Shown: positions 50,360-60,547 of the stretch, in pieces | Numbering within the stretch: the first letter of the stretch is position 1 | Layout of the letters: the number at the start of each line of letters is the position of its first letter | Assembly: GCF_000759775.1 (NCBI RefSeq) | Contig: NZ_BBMY01000006.1 | Span: forward strand, 1-64,000 | Source of the DNA: Escherichia albertii NBRC 107761 = DSM 17582 | GTDB lineage: Bacteria; Pseudomonadota; Gammaproteobacteria; Enterobacterales; Enterobacteriaceae | Direction: 5' to 3' | Length of the DNA: 64,000 nucleotides | Notes under the pieces: model-generated | What the model was told of the DNA's origin: nothing | The model's database searches: none | Seen by the model: the letters and a program-made list of their open reading frames with translations, nothing else | Made by a program: the position numbers and the translations under genes

Positions 50360-53240
50360 TCTTTTCACTCATCAGGGGCATTGTTTGCTGCAACGCGCTG
50401 ACGTTCTCCCACACTTTCCAGCCTTCAGGATGCACATATTCGGCTTTCCCGTTCTGGCTGCCGGAAATCTGCGACAGAATAGCCATGCCTTGCGGCTCGA
50501 CCACCGCCTGATGGAAGAAATCAGCAAGCTTTTGCGGCGTCAGCAGTTTTATCTGGGCCACGATTTTATCACGCGAATCGAAGTGCATATTGCCGCGATC
50601 GAAATCTTTACTTAATTTCGAGGCTTCTTCGCCTAACGTTTGGGGCGCCTGCAACATCTGAGTGATAACCGCCTGCTGAATTTGCGCAAATTCTTCTGGC
50701 TTCATCGCCCGCAGTTTTGCCTCTGCTGTCGGGAAAAAGGCCTTGTAACGCTCCCACAGGTATGAAGGTTGCTTATTGTTGCTTTGCAGCAGGAAGGCCA
50801 TCCCCCATTGACGCCCCACGCTCATCGGGAAAGCGAATACGGCATAACCTAATTGCTCTTCGGTACGCAACTGGTTGTAAAACCACGGTTGTATTATCTG
50901 CCCCAACAGAGAACTGTAGGCTGAGCTGGTGTATTCATCATAACCCGTTGGCACGAAAACCGCCGCCAGCGCGGAGTCGGTACTGTTACCGGCTTTCTCA
51001 AAGATGACCGATTGCTTTTTATCGACCAGCACATCTTTGTTACGACACCACTCAGTACCATCAGCGCCCAACTGTTTTTGTACATCACGCGCCAGGGTCA
51101 TTGCCTGAGTTTCGGTCATATTGCCAATAACCATAAACTCGGGCTTTGCCCCCGTTTTTAAGGCGTCGCGATAGGCCAGCACCTCTTTCAGAGTAATGGA
51201 AGGCAAAATTTTACGCCGTTCATCGCGCGAGAAGTACGGTACCTGCGAGAGCATTTGCGCAGGCATAATGGCCTGCTCGAACGCTTTACCCTTTTCTGCA
51301 GAATCCATCATCTGGTTATACCAGGATTTCGCCTGCTCAAGCTGCTCTTGTGTAGCGGTATAGCTAAAGTAGCCCTCCAGCAACGCCTGGAAAAGCTGCG
51401 GCAGGCGCTGGGTGTAACCATTAGCATTGACCATTAAGCCATTGTTAGCATTGGTGGAAAAACTTATGCCTCCCACCGACGCCTGATTGCTTAACTGGTC
51501 GAGCGCCAGCCCGGCGAGATAATCATTAAGTGCAAACATCACCTGATTACGGGCGCTGTCCATCGCTTTCGGATTACGTAAAATCAGACTGACATCCGCT
51601 TTTGGCTCGCTGGAAAAATAGCGACTTGGCGCATATACCACGCGCAAATTCGACTCATCGATAATCAGCTCTGGATGGTCATATTTCTTTTCTGGCTTAA
51701 TCAGCGAGAAATCGTCCGGTATATAGGGGTTAAGTTCCGGTAAAGAGAGTGCAATGCTGGCGGCTTTTTTCTGCCAGTCAGCAAAAGTTTGCTCGCTGAT
51801 TTTATCGACCTGATACGGCGCATCGACAAAATAAGCCGTTTTATTGTGTGGCTCTTTCGGGCTGATATACCAGATACGTGCGTTCTGCGGCGTCATCATC
51901 GCCAGACGTTCTTTCACTGCTTTAGCATCGTACCGATCGGCAATATTAACCGCATCCAGCGTATGCTCAACCGGCACGCGAATCATGGTGTCCGCCAGCC
52001 ATTCGACATAATCCATATCGCGGGTAATCGACGGATAGCGGAAATCAATGTCCAGTACATTCGCCAGTTCATCGAAATACTGTTTATCAATGCCTTTTTC
52101 ACGTAACAAATTGAGATAACTAAAAATAGCCGCTACAACCTGATCGCGATTCGCCAGGCCTTTGTCAGTCAAAGAGGCGGAAATCGCTAACACGCCGCTG
52201 TTACCATTAACGATAGGATCGGAGCTGGCGCTAATTCCCTCAACTAATCCCTGCTTTTGCAGCCAGTCAGACAGCGTTCCGGGACTGCGGTTACCAATCA
52301 GATAGGTAATCAACTCATCGGTTTTGCTGCGAAACTTCGCTGAATTGTTATCGATGCGAAACTCAACGCGCAGCACTTTACGCGGCAGCGCAGGAACATA
52401 ATGGATGATGATTCCCTTTTGCGCATCAGTCACTACTGGTACGGTAATTTCTGGTTTTTTGCTGTCTTTATTAGGGACGCGACCAAAAGTTTCCGCCGCC
52501 ATTTTCGCCAGTTCCGGCAACGGTTTGTTGCTGTAAATAACAGCCTTCATCAGATTGGCTGAGTAGTATTTCTCATGAAAATTTTTCAGCGCCTGTTGCA
52601 CCGGATTACCCGGTTTATCGCTTAAAGTTTCCAGGTTACCACCAGAAAATTTTGCCCCCGGGTGCGCCGGGTTAATGGTTTCTGCGCTGACCTGCGCCAT
52701 ACGCATCCCGTCACGCGTGCGCGCCATCGTTAATTCAGCGTTTACCGCATTACGCTCGCGTTCAGCATATTTCTTGTCGAGCAAGGGTTCTGCAATGGCA
52801 TCTGCCAGACGATCTACTGCGCCAGGCAGTGCATCATTTTCGACTTCCAGATAGAAAGCGGTGCGATACGGCGTCGTGCTGGCATTGTGGCTGCCGCCGT
52901 GCATTTTGAGGTATTCGGCCAGGCTGTCAGCTTGCGGGTACTTTTTCGATCCCATCAAACTCATATGCTCAAGATAATGCGCCAGCCCCTGATAAGCCTC
53001 TGGATCCTCCAGCGACCCAACAGGCACGACCAATGCCGAAAGAGATTTTACTGCCTGCGGATCGGAAACCAGCAATACCACCATACCATTATCCAGACGC
53101 ACGGCCTGATACTGACGGTTGTCTTTATCACTTTTACGGATGGTTTCCTGAATCGGCTGCCATCCCGTTTCCGCCTGACTTAAGGGTGCCCAAAGGGCAA
53201 CAAATAACAGTAATGCTTTGAACCAGATGCTGCTGGGCAT
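50352..53240 (-). CDS. ptrA: Pitrilysin (protease III)
   Basis: Pitrilysin is a periplasmic zinc protease of the M16 (insulinase) family that degrades small peptides. The 962-residue precursor starts MPSSIWFKALLLFVALWAPL with a signal peptide ending near SQA-ETG. The inverted zinc motif HxxEH is HYLEHMSLMG near residue 88, with the distal Glu in the following helix (ERNAVNAELTMARTRDGMR). It lies between recC (174 bp upstream) and recB (8-bp overlap), as in E. coli, though it has no role in recombination. Confidence 0.97.
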   Translation of the reverse strand: MPSSIWFKALLLFVALWAPLSQAETGWQPIQETIRKSDKDNRQYQAVRLDNGMVVLLVSDPQAVKSLSALVVPVGSLEDPEAYQGLAHYLEHMSLMGSKKYPQADSLAEYLKMHGGSHNASTTPYRTAFYLEVENDALPGAVDRLADAIAEPLLDKKYAERERNAVNAELTMARTRDGMRMAQVSAETINPAHPGAKFSGGNLETLSDKPGNPVQQALKNFHEKYYSANLMKAVIYSNKPLPELAKMAAETFGRVPNKDSKKPEITVPVVTDAQKGIIIHYVPALPRKVLRVEFRIDNNSAKFRSKTDELITYLIGNRSPGTLSDWLQKQGLVEGISASSDPIVNGNSGVLAISASLTDKGLANRDQVVAAIFSYLNLLREKGIDKQYFDELANVLDIDFRYPSITRDMDYVEWLADTMIRVPVEHTLDAVNIADRYDAKAVKERLAMMTPQNARIWYISPKEPHNKTAYFVDAPYQVDKISEQTFADWQKKAASIALSLPELNPYIPDDFSLIKPEKKYDHPELIIDESNLRVVYAPSRYFSSEPKADVSLILRNPKAMDSARNQVMFALNDYLAGLALDQLSNQASVGGISFSTNANNGLMVNANGYTQRLPQLFQALLEGYFSYTATQEQLEQAKSWYNQMMDSAEKGKAFEQAIMPAQMLSQVPYFSRDERRKILPSITLKEVLAYRDALKTGAKPEFMVIGNMTETQAMTLARDVQKQLGADGTEWCRNKDVLVDKKQSVIFEKAGNSTDSALAAVFVPTGYDEYTSSAYSSLLGQIIQPWFYNQLRTEEQLGYAVFAFPMSVGRQWGMAFLLQSNNKQPSYLWERYKAFFPTAEAKLRAMKPEEFAQIQQAVITQMLQAPQTLGEEASKLSKDFDRGNMHFDSRDKIVAQIKLLTPQKLADFFHQAVVEPQGMAILSQISGSQNGKAEYVHPEGWKVWENVSALQQTMPLMSEKNE

Positions 53241-53414
53241 TCACGGACCTCATTATCAACTTTATTTTTCAACCAGATACAATTCGTTAATGTAAATTTC
53301 CGATTGAATATAATCTTGTGCTGAACGAATCAGCCTATATCTATTTAACCATCAGTCCGTGACTGGTGCGCATCATAAAGTAAGCGAGTAATCTGCGCAA
53401 TTTTTATACAGCAC

Positions 53415-56400
53415 TTATGACAGATTAAAACGAAACAGCGGTAGCAGGTAACGCTGCGATTGTTCTACTATGGCGTCCATTGTCTCCGGCGTTAATTGCC
53501 GCCAGAGCCTCTGATACCAGATGTCATCGCCTTCGCCACGCACCATCATGTTGCCTTCATAAACCTGAAGGAATTTTGAACGGGCTTTTTGTAACGTGGA
53601 GTCGTCATCCAACACCGCATCACTTTCGGCGTCATAACAGTTTTTTAGCCATGCGCCGCCGCTTTCGGGTAATACCAACAACGGCGCAGACATTCCTTCA
53701 CGATATCCCTCAACCAGTTGCGAGAGGTAATGTAAGGCCTGTTCTGCTTCCAGCGGCGGAAAGCGCCACTCCCCGTCTTTGCGCAGGAAAAGGCGACTCT
53801 CACCTTTGCCACCGCTGGCACAATAGACAAGGTGTTCCAGCCAAAGTTGCATTCCCTGCGCCACACTTAATAAAGAGGGACGCCAGCGCAACAGGCCATC
53901 CGCTTGAACCTGCGGCAACCAACCTGTTATCTGCACGCCGTAGCAGTCGAGATCAATTTCCATACTTTGTCCCGGCTGTCGACAGGCAATGACTCTGTCA
54001 GCAAGCTGCTGCATCTCCTGGCATTGCGTTTCCCAGAAAATTTCCCCAAATGCGCCATATGGCAAATCCCCTGCTGCCCGGAAGCGGCGGAACAAGCGCT
54101 CTGCATCGTCCTGCTCGACCAGCGCATTTAATAGCTGCTGGTTGATTTGATAACGGCTAAGCCCTTCCAGAATAAATGGCTCGGTGTCAGGGATTTCGCT
54201 CTCTTCAGTGCGGAAGTTCACCTGCAAACGCATCTGGAAAAATGCCCGCACTGGATGCGCCCAGAATCGTTGTAACGTCTCCAGCGGTACGGTTTCTGGC
54301 AAAGTAAACGGCAGCGGCTGGACAAATTCAGAATGCGCCTTGCCTGCCTGACTGGCAGCCGGTAGCCATTCACGTGCATAGCTTTGTCGTTCGCCAGGCT
54401 GGTAGTTTTGCGGATCAAACGGCATCCGGGTATGGAGGCAAGTAAGATGCTCTTTTACCCGAGCCTCGCTTTCATCACAGTTAAGCTCTTCATCGCCCGG
54501 TAGATAGTGACTTTGCCCAATATAATCAATTAGTTCCTGCACCAGCACCGACGGGAAACGTTCACTGTTATCCTGAATGGAACGCCCGATATAGCTGATA
54601 TAAAGTTTTTGCTGCGCAGAAATTAACGCTTCCAGAAACAGATAGCGGTCGTCATCGCGACGACTACGATCGCCACGCTTCGGCTTCTGACTCATGAGAT
54701 CAAAGCCCAGCGGCGCCAGTTGACGAGGATAAACGCCGTCGTTCATTCCCAGCAGACAGACCACTTTGAACGGAATTGATCGCATTGGCATTAGCGTACA
54801 AATGTTGACCGGACCAGCAAGGAAACGTTGACTGATACGTTCCTGATCCAGGCGTTGCGCCAGCTCATCGCGAAGCAGAGATAACGGCACCGCGTCACCA
54901 TACTGCGCTCCCAGACCTTCAGCGATGATCGCTTGCCATTGTTGTTCTATAAGCGTCATCGCCGCTTCAGTTTCCGCATCCGGCAGGAAGAAGGCATTGA
55001 GCATGTCGCGACAAACCGGCAACCACTCTTCCAGCGGACGCTCCTGTGCCAGACCGCGACGCCAGATGCTGAGCTGCATCAGCAGTGAAGCCAGATGCCC
55101 CACCAGCTCCGCAATCAGGCCGCTCGATTCATCATAAGGGAGAACTGATTGCCACTCGCCCTGGGCGCTCTCCATCGCGTAGCCCAACAACATGCGCGTC
55201 AGGCCAAATCGCCAGGTGTGTTGCCCGGTAGCAGGCAACTCCAGCTCCCGAACGTTGTCATCGTCAATACCCCAGCGAATACCGGATTCATTAACCCACT
55301 GGCGCAAATAACGCAGTCCTTCTTCGTTAATATCAAATCGTGCGGCCAGTACCGGAACGTCCAGCAGCGCCAGCACATCCTCTGAGACAAAGCGACTATC
55401 GGGTAACGATAATAAACTGATAAACGCTTCCAGTACCGGATGCGACTGCCGTGCCCGACGGTCAGAAATAGCATAAGGTAAATAACGCTCTGCCGGTGCA
55501 CTGCCAAACACCGCCTGAATAAACGGGCTGTAGCTGTCGATATCAGCCACCATCACAATGATGTCACGCGGAGTGAGTGTCGGATCTTCTTCCAGCATCG
55601 CCAGCAGACGATCATGTAACACTTCAACTTCGCGCTGCGGGCTGTGGCAGACATGGAAGGTAATGCTGTTATCTTGTGGATCCAGTAAACGTTTGTTATC
55701 GCTGCGGGAAAACTCTTCCAGATTCACGCCAGCAACGGCACGGTTTTCCAGTTCCAGAATGTCGGACTGGATGTTATGCAGTAGATTGTCTGGCGTCACA
55801 TCGACAAAGGCGTCCAGTTCCTGGCTGCTTTCCAGATCGGAAAGTAGATAGATATAGTCGCGTCCCAGCTTACCCCATGAGGCCAGCAGCGGGTTGCCAA
55901 TATCCTGTTCACCATCGCTATTAAATAACTGCCCGGCATTTTCGCTATCGCGGAATAACGGCAATTCACGATCTTCAAAACTGTGTCGGCGCTGGCGGGT
56001 CAGTAATTTCGCCAGATAAGCAGGATCTTTAATATCGCCCCAGTAATAACGACAAGGGTTGGTAAACAGAAGGTAGATTTCAATATGTTTACCCAGCGCC
56101 TGTAGCGCCTGGAGATAAACCGGCGGTAGTGCAGAAATGCCGCATATAAAGACGCGTGAAGGTAGCCCTGACGGACAAGTGGTTGCAGACTCCAGCGTTT
56201 CGATAAAGCGCTGGTAGAGATTGGCGCGGTGCCAGTGCGGTTGCCCCAGTTCATTAGTATATTCCACCAGCGCCTTCCACAACGGCGCTTGCCAGGCCTG
56301 CGCTTCCCCAAGCCCTTCGACCAAACGCCCAGCTTCCCATTGAGTTAGCCAGTCCGGGCGATAAATCAGATACTGGTCAAACAGGTCTGCAGCTTTGGAA

Positions 56401-56783
56401 GAAAGCTGAAATAATTTCCGCTTGTCATTATCGTCAGTCAGGTAATGACGCAACAGTGTAAAATCTTCATGCTCCAGCAGTTGCGGTAGCAGAGACATCA
56501 ATTTCCAGCTCATGCTCTGCTTATTAAAGGCGCTCTCTTTCGGGATATCCGGTAAAACACGAACGAACATATCCCAGATAAAGCTTGCAGGCAGCGGAAA
56601 ATCAATGTTCGCCGCAATACCGAACTTTTGCGCCAGAGTCATCTGTAGCCACTGTGCCATACCGGTACTTTGCACCAGAATCATTTCAGGTTCGAAGGGA
56701 TCGCCCAGCCGTTCACGTTCGACGATAAACTCCATCAACGCTTCCAGCACATCCAGACGATTGGAATGGTAGACCCTTAACAT
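53415..56783 (-). CDS. recC: Exodeoxyribonuclease V subunit RecC
   Basis: RecC recognises Chi and splits the duplex inside RecBCD; it resembles a helicase and nuclease but is catalytically inactive. The 1122-residue protein starts MLRVYHSNRLDVLEALMEFI and is the standard length. Family-typical stretches are visible throughout, for example VMVADIDSYSPFIQAVFG, YLPYAISDRRARQSHPVLEA and FKVVCLLGMNDGVYPRQLAP. No intact Walker A is seen, in keeping with the dead helicase core. The start is 15 bp after the ppdC stop, so recC may share the prepilin operon transcript. Confidence 0.98.
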   Translation of the reverse strand: MLRVYHSNRLDVLEALMEFIVERERLGDPFEPEMILVQSTGMAQWLQMTLAQKFGIAANIDFPLPASFIWDMFVRVLPDIPKESAFNKQSMSWKLMSLLPQLLEHEDFTLLRHYLTDDNDKRKLFQLSSKAADLFDQYLIYRPDWLTQWEAGRLVEGLGEAQAWQAPLWKALVEYTNELGQPHWHRANLYQRFIETLESATTCPSGLPSRVFICGISALPPVYLQALQALGKHIEIYLLFTNPCRYYWGDIKDPAYLAKLLTRQRRHSFEDRELPLFRDSENAGQLFNSDGEQDIGNPLLASWGKLGRDYIYLLSDLESSQELDAFVDVTPDNLLHNIQSDILELENRAVAGVNLEEFSRSDNKRLLDPQDNSITFHVCHSPQREVEVLHDRLLAMLEEDPTLTPRDIIVMVADIDSYSPFIQAVFGSAPAERYLPYAISDRRARQSHPVLEAFISLLSLPDSRFVSEDVLALLDVPVLAARFDINEEGLRYLRQWVNESGIRWGIDDDNVRELELPATGQHTWRFGLTRMLLGYAMESAQGEWQSVLPYDESSGLIAELVGHLASLLMQLSIWRRGLAQERPLEEWLPVCRDMLNAFFLPDAETEAAMTLIEQQWQAIIAEGLGAQYGDAVPLSLLRDELAQRLDQERISQRFLAGPVNICTLMPMRSIPFKVVCLLGMNDGVYPRQLAPLGFDLMSQKPKRGDRSRRDDDRYLFLEALISAQQKLYISYIGRSIQDNSERFPSVLVQELIDYIGQSHYLPGDEELNCDESEARVKEHLTCLHTRMPFDPQNYQPGERQSYAREWLPAASQAGKAHSEFVQPLPFTLPETVPLETLQRFWAHPVRAFFQMRLQVNFRTEESEIPDTEPFILEGLSRYQINQQLLNALVEQDDAERLFRRFRAAGDLPYGAFGEIFWETQCQEMQQLADRVIACRQPGQSMEIDLDCYGVQITGWLPQVQADGLLRWRPSLLSVAQGMQLWLEHLVYCASGGKGESRLFLRKDGEWRFPPLEAEQALHYLSQLVEGYREGMSAPLLVLPESGGAWLKNCYDAESDAVLDDDSTLQKARSKFLQVYEGNMMVRGEGDDIWYQRLWRQLTPETMDAIVEQSQRYLLPLFRFNLS

Positions 56784-56798
56784 AGCGGCTCCTGACTA

Positions 56799-57119
56799 CT
56801 AACGATTTGGGCAATGCAGACGGGTCATTTCGCCTTCTCTGCCCCCTGGTGAAAACAGCGTAACGCTGATGCTGACACATCCCGCCTGCGATGTCTGCAT
56901 TCGGTTGACTTGCCAGTTTGCAGGTGGCGAAATCGCACGCAGTTGAGTCTGCTGCCAGGCATATCGCCAGAGTTGTTGGTACTGATTTCTGCTGGCAATG
57001 CTGGTGCTTAATGTGCGCTGGTAGCCAGATAACGCCGTGACAATCACCACCATGAGTACCATCGCCAAAATGACTTCTGGCAAACTAAAACCGTGCTGAT
57101 GCTTCAGGGAAGCTGACAT
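56799..57119 (-). CDS. ppdC: Prepilin-like protein PpdC
   Basis: A 106-residue prepilin peptidase-dependent protein, probably a minor type IV/type II pseudopilin. The start at 57119 gives [20 protein letters not shown], a short basic leader with the cleavage motif G|FSLPE and a hydrophobic helix ([18 protein letters not shown]). Two Cys (AGCVSIS and LHCPNR) could form a disulfide. It overlaps ygdB by 16 bp and is followed by recC after 15 bp. Whether E. coli assembles a pilus from these genes is not known to me. Confidence 0.92.
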   Translation of the reverse strand: MSASLKHQHGFSLPEVILAMVLMVVIVTALSGYQRTLSTSIASRNQYQQLWRYAWQQTQLRAISPPANWQVNRMQTSQAGCVSISVTLFSPGGREGEMTRLHCPNR

Positions 57120-57514
57120 AACGCCCCCTCTTTCAGCGGACAAAAATCACTCCAGCCATGCGGCGAAAAAACAGTTTGTCCATTAATGACATTCCCCGTT
57201 CGCCACAATGAAACACCGTCATAACTGGCCATCAGCAAAATTTCATTATCCACCAGTAAACGCAAGCAAACCTGAGCATTGATTGCGGCATACTGCAAAC
57301 ACTGAACCGTTGGTTGTGCTGCTTGCCAGACGTGTATTTTCCCCCACTCCAACGCCGACTGCACAATTGCCTGACGACGCAATGACTGGCTTTCCATCGT
57401 CACACGAGAGGCAAAACTGCGATCTTGCTGGCTCATTCCTTGTAGCAGCAAACTACCTAATATCAGCAACATCAGAACCAGTGCCAATGATGAAACACCG
57501 CGTTCGCGGTTCAC
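57104..57514 (-). CDS. ygdB: DUF2509 pseudopilin-like protein YgdB
   Basis: A 136-residue protein starting [20 protein letters not shown]: short basic leader, Gly then a long hydrophobic helix, like a prepilin but without the Glu at +5. It has Cys in [30 protein letters not shown]. It could be a K-type minor pseudopilin, which lack Glu+5; this is inference from architecture and position among ppdB and ppdC. It overlaps ppdB by 4 bp and ppdC by 16 bp. Confidence 0.9.
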   Translation of the reverse strand: MNRERGVSSLALVLMLLILGSLLLQGMSQQDRSFASRVTMESQSLRRQAIVQSALEWGKIHVWQAAQPTVQCLQYAAINAQVCLRLLVDNEILLMASYDGVSLWRTGNVINGQTVFSPHGWSDFCPLKEGALCQLP

Positions 57515-58074
57515 AGGTTGAACCCCGTTATGCTGTAGCTGGCATCCACCACGATTTGCGGATTGGTCTTGCTGGCGCCGCGCATATTGACGGTCAGCAC
57601 AGGTGGGAAACCACTGTTCTCCTGACGCACGACCTGAAAAGCGTTGATGATGACAGCATCCGGGTTAGTAACTTTATCCCATCCCTTACCTTCACAAGAT
57701 GTCGTGCCGCGCAAGGTTTCCAGCACGTTGTCTTTCAGACGAAATGCGATCTGGTCGGACTCTTTTACCGGCTCACGCTCCCAAATACCGTTACTGTTTG
57801 CATCCCACTGCACAATGATACAATCTCCTTGCCCGGCAATAACCAGCCCTTCTCCCAAACAGGTTCCCCGGCAATACCCTGCTCGTTGCAGATGCTTCGC
57901 GACGGTGTATACCCGTTGCCAGATTTCATCTTCCAGCGCCAATTTTCGGGTGTTCGTCAAACTTTCACGCTGTAATGCAGGCAAAAAGCGCGCTGCTCCC
58001 AGCAGTAATATGCTGCTAATCACCATCGCAATCAGAACTTCCAACAGTGAAAATCCGTTCTCTTTTACAGGCAT
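57511..58074 (-). CDS. ppdB: Prepilin-like protein PpdB
   Basis: A 187-residue protein with leader MPVKEN and cleavage motif [11 protein letters not shown] then a hydrophobic helix ([12 protein letters not shown]), as in type IV prepilins. I choose the ATG at 58074; a longer frame to 58314 runs through ppdA and is not family sequence. A Cys pair YCRGTC is followed by [11 protein letters not shown], giving a GspJ-like look. The start lies inside the ppdA end with a 10-bp overlap. It seems more different from K-12 PpdB than the neighbouring rec proteins are, by memory. Confidence 0.92.
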   Translation of the reverse strand: MPVKENGFSLLEVLIAMVISSILLLGAARFLPALQRESLTNTRKLALEDEIWQRVYTVAKHLQRAGYCRGTCLGEGLVIAGQGDCIIVQWDANSNGIWEREPVKESDQIAFRLKDNVLETLRGTTSCEGKGWDKVTNPDAVIINAFQVVRQENSGFPPVLTVNMRGASKTNPQIVVDASYSITGFNL

Positions 58075-58535
58075 TCTTCTGTTTCTCCGCGTTGGCATAG
58101 TCGAATCCTTCCCCATGCGGACACCACCAGCCACCATTCGCCTGATGAATTTTTGAGACGAATATGCCCGGCCCAGGCCGTATTGCGCAAGCCAAAGAAG
58201 GTTAGTGAAGGCGTTATATTGCTCATTTCGACTTCGGGCCAGCGCGGCGAAAAGACCAATGGAGAACGGGTATAGCAGGTATTCGCCCCTGCAGCGGCAC
58301 TGACAAGACACCATGACATTCCCTCCCTGATAACGCTGATAGTGTGGTCGCGATTACGCCAGTTGGCATCCTCACGCAAATAGAGCAAATAATCCCGCGC
58401 CTGGCTGGCGGTTTGCCATAACCGTTGCGACTGCTGCCAGTATTGCCAGCCATAAAGCCCGCTTGCGCTTAGCATGACCAGAATCAGCATCGCAACCAGC
58501 GTTTCAATCAGCGTATAACCACGTTGTTTTTTCAT
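58065..58535 (-). CDS. ppdA: Prepilin-like protein PpdA
   Basis: A 156-residue prepilin-like protein with leader MKKQR and motif [12 protein letters not shown] followed by a hydrophobic helix ([14 protein letters not shown]). It has GspH-like features, being a minor pseudopilin with Cys in [14 protein letters not shown]. It is the first gene of the ppdA-ppdB-ygdB-ppdC series, each overlapping the next, which then leads into recC. About 185 bp separate it from the thyA stop, with the thyA terminator in between. Confidence 0.93.
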   Translation of the reverse strand: MKKQRGYTLIETLVAMLILVMLSASGLYGWQYWQQSQRLWQTASQARDYLLYLREDANWRNRDHTISVIREGMSWCLVSAAAGANTCYTRSPLVFSPRWPEVEMSNITPSLTFFGLRNTAWAGHIRLKNSSGEWWLVVSAWGRIRLCQRGETEECL

Positions 58536-58670
58536 GTCGGCAGTATGCGGCGAACCGAAAAAAAGGCGAGGCCCGGTTTCTGTTTCTTCGGCGCATCTTC
58601 AGGACTATTTACGCTGTTGCAGGGCGTTGCAAAATTTTGGGAAGGCGTCTCGAAGAATTTGACGGAGGAC

Positions 58671-58700
58671 AAAAAAAACCGACACACACTGGCGTCGGTT
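58671..58700 (-). terminator. Terminator after thyA
   Basis: In the leftward sense, AACCGACGCC..GTGTCGGTT forms a stem followed by eight T. It ends the lgt-thyA transcript. Confidence 0.9.
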
Positions 58701-58720
58701 CTGGCAGGATGTTTCGTAAA

Positions 58721-59515
58721 TCAGATAGCAACCGGAGCTTTAATGCCCGGGTGCGGATCGTAACCTTCAATCTCGAAGTCTTCGAAACGGTAATCGAAGA
58801 TGGATTCAGGTTTACGTTTGATAATCAACTTCGGCAACGGACGCGGTTCGCGGCTTAATTGCAGATGGGTTTGATCCATATGGTTGCTGTACAGGTGCGT
58901 GTCGCCACCGGTCCAGACAAAATCGCCCACTTCCAGATCGCACTGCTGCGCCATCATATGTACCAGTAACGCGTAGCTGGCGATGTTAAATGGCAGACCG
59001 AGGAAGACATCGCAGGAACGTTGATAAAGCTGACAAGAGAGTTTGCCATCTGCCACATAGAACTGGAAGAAGGCATGGCACGGGGCCAGCGCCATTTTAT
59101 CCAGTTCGCCCACGTTCCATGCCGAAACAATAATACGACGGGAATCTGGATCATTTTTTAACTGGTTCAGTACCGTAGTGATCTGGTCAATATGACGACC
59201 ATCCGGCGTAGGCCAGGCACGCCACTGTTTGCCATACACCGGGCCAAGATCGCCATTTTCATCGGCCCATTCGTCCCAGATAGTGACATTGTTTTCATGC
59301 AGATAAGCAATATTGGTGTCGCCCTGCAAGAACCACAGCAATTCGTGGATGATGGAACGCAGATGGCAACGTTTGGTTGTCACCAGCGGAAATCCATCCT
59401 GCAGGTTAAAACGCATCTGATGGCCAAAGATGGAAAGCGTTCCGGTTCCGGTACGGTCGTTTTTCTGTGTGCCTTCGTCGAGCACTTTTTGCATCAGTTC
59501 TAAATACTGTTTCAT
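58721..59515 (-). CDS. thyA: Thymidylate synthase
   Basis: ThyA methylates dUMP to dTMP with methylene-tetrahydrofolate. The 264-residue protein has the standard E. coli length. The nucleophile Cys146 is in [12 protein letters not shown], the phosphate-binding Arg pair in [13 protein letters not shown], and the dUMP site in [20 protein letters not shown] near residue 166. The C-terminus is APVAI with the conserved hydrophobic tail. lgt lies 6 bp upstream, so the two are one operon. Confidence 0.98.
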
Positions 59516-59521
59516 GGTTCC

Positions 59522-60397
59522 TCAGGAAACGTGTTGCTGTGGACTGCGACGATATGCCCAGACCATCATGATCACACCCGCGACAATCATCGGGATAGAA
59601 AGAATTTGTCCCATGCTGATGTACTGTACCCAGGCGCCGGTAAACTGCGCGTCAGGCTGGCGGAAGAACTCAACGATGATACGAAACGCGCCATAGCCAA
59701 TCAGGAACAAGCCAGAAACCGCTCCCATTGGACGCGGTTTGCGAATGTACAGGTTAAGGATGATAAACAGCACCACACCTTCAAGCAGCAGTTCATACAG
59801 TTGCGAGGGATGGCGCGGAAGCACGCCGTAAGTATCGAAAATAGATTGCCATTGCGGATGAGTTTGCAGCAAAAGAATATCTTCGGTACGGGAACCAGGA
59901 AACAACATCGCGAACGGGAAGTTAGGATCGACGCGGCCCCACAACTCACCGTTAATAAAGTTACCCAGACGCCCGGCGCCAAGGCCAAACGGAATAAGCG
60001 GCGCGATAAAATCAGACACCTGGAAGAAAGAGCGTTTGGTGCGGCGAGCAAAGATAATCATCACCACAATCACGCCAATCAGGCCGCCATGGAAAGACAT
60101 TCCACCGTCCCAGACACGGAACAGATACAACGGATCGTCCATAAACTGTGGGAAGTTGTAGAACAGAACATAACCAATACGTCCACCAAGGAAAACGCCG
60201 AGGAAGCCCGCATAAAGTAAGTTTTCAACTTCATTTTTGGTCCAGCCGCTGCCTGGACGATTCGCCCGACGCGTTGCCAGCCACATCGCAAAAATGAAAC
60301 CCACCAGATACATCAGGCCGTACCAGTGAAGCGCTACGGGGCCTATTGAGAAAATGACCGGATCGAATTCCGGAAAATGCAGATAGCTACTGGTCAT
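59522..60397 (-). CDS. lgt: Prolipoprotein diacylglyceryl transferase
   Basis: Lgt attaches diacylglycerol from phosphatidylglycerol to the lipobox Cys of prolipoproteins at the inner membrane. The 291-residue protein has about seven membrane helices and the Lgt signature [14 protein letters not shown] near residue 142, with the essential His in [14 protein letters not shown] near 103. Length matches E. coli. thyA follows after 6 bp. Its substrates in this window include the LemA-like protein, YgdI and MltA. Confidence 0.98.
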   Translation of the reverse strand: MTSSYLHFPEFDPVIFSIGPVALHWYGLMYLVGFIFAMWLATRRANRPGSGWTKNEVENLLYAGFLGVFLGGRIGYVLFYNFPQFMDDPLYLFRVWDGGMSFHGGLIGVIVVMIIFARRTKRSFFQVSDFIAPLIPFGLGAGRLGNFINGELWGRVDPNFPFAMLFPGSRTEDILLLQTHPQWQSIFDTYGVLPRHPSQLYELLLEGVVLFIILNLYIRKPRPMGAVSGLFLIGYGAFRIIVEFFRQPDAQFTGAWVQYISMGQILSIPMIVAGVIMMVWAYRRSPQQHVS

Positions 60398-60547
60398 CTG
60401 TCACCACAAGTTCTTGTTATTTCGCTGAAAGAGAACAGCGATTGAAATGCGCGCCGCAGGTTTCTGGCGCTCCAAAGGTGCGAATAATAGCACAAGGGGA
60501 CCAAGCTGGTTGCCGGATACCGTTAAAAGATATGTATACGAGCCGCG

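Noticed and set aside
57283..58156. Long plus-strand ORFs (170-230 residues) opposite ppdA, ppdB and ygdB
   Set aside because: They are shadows of the overlapping minus-strand prepilin genes, which show clear prepilin motifs.
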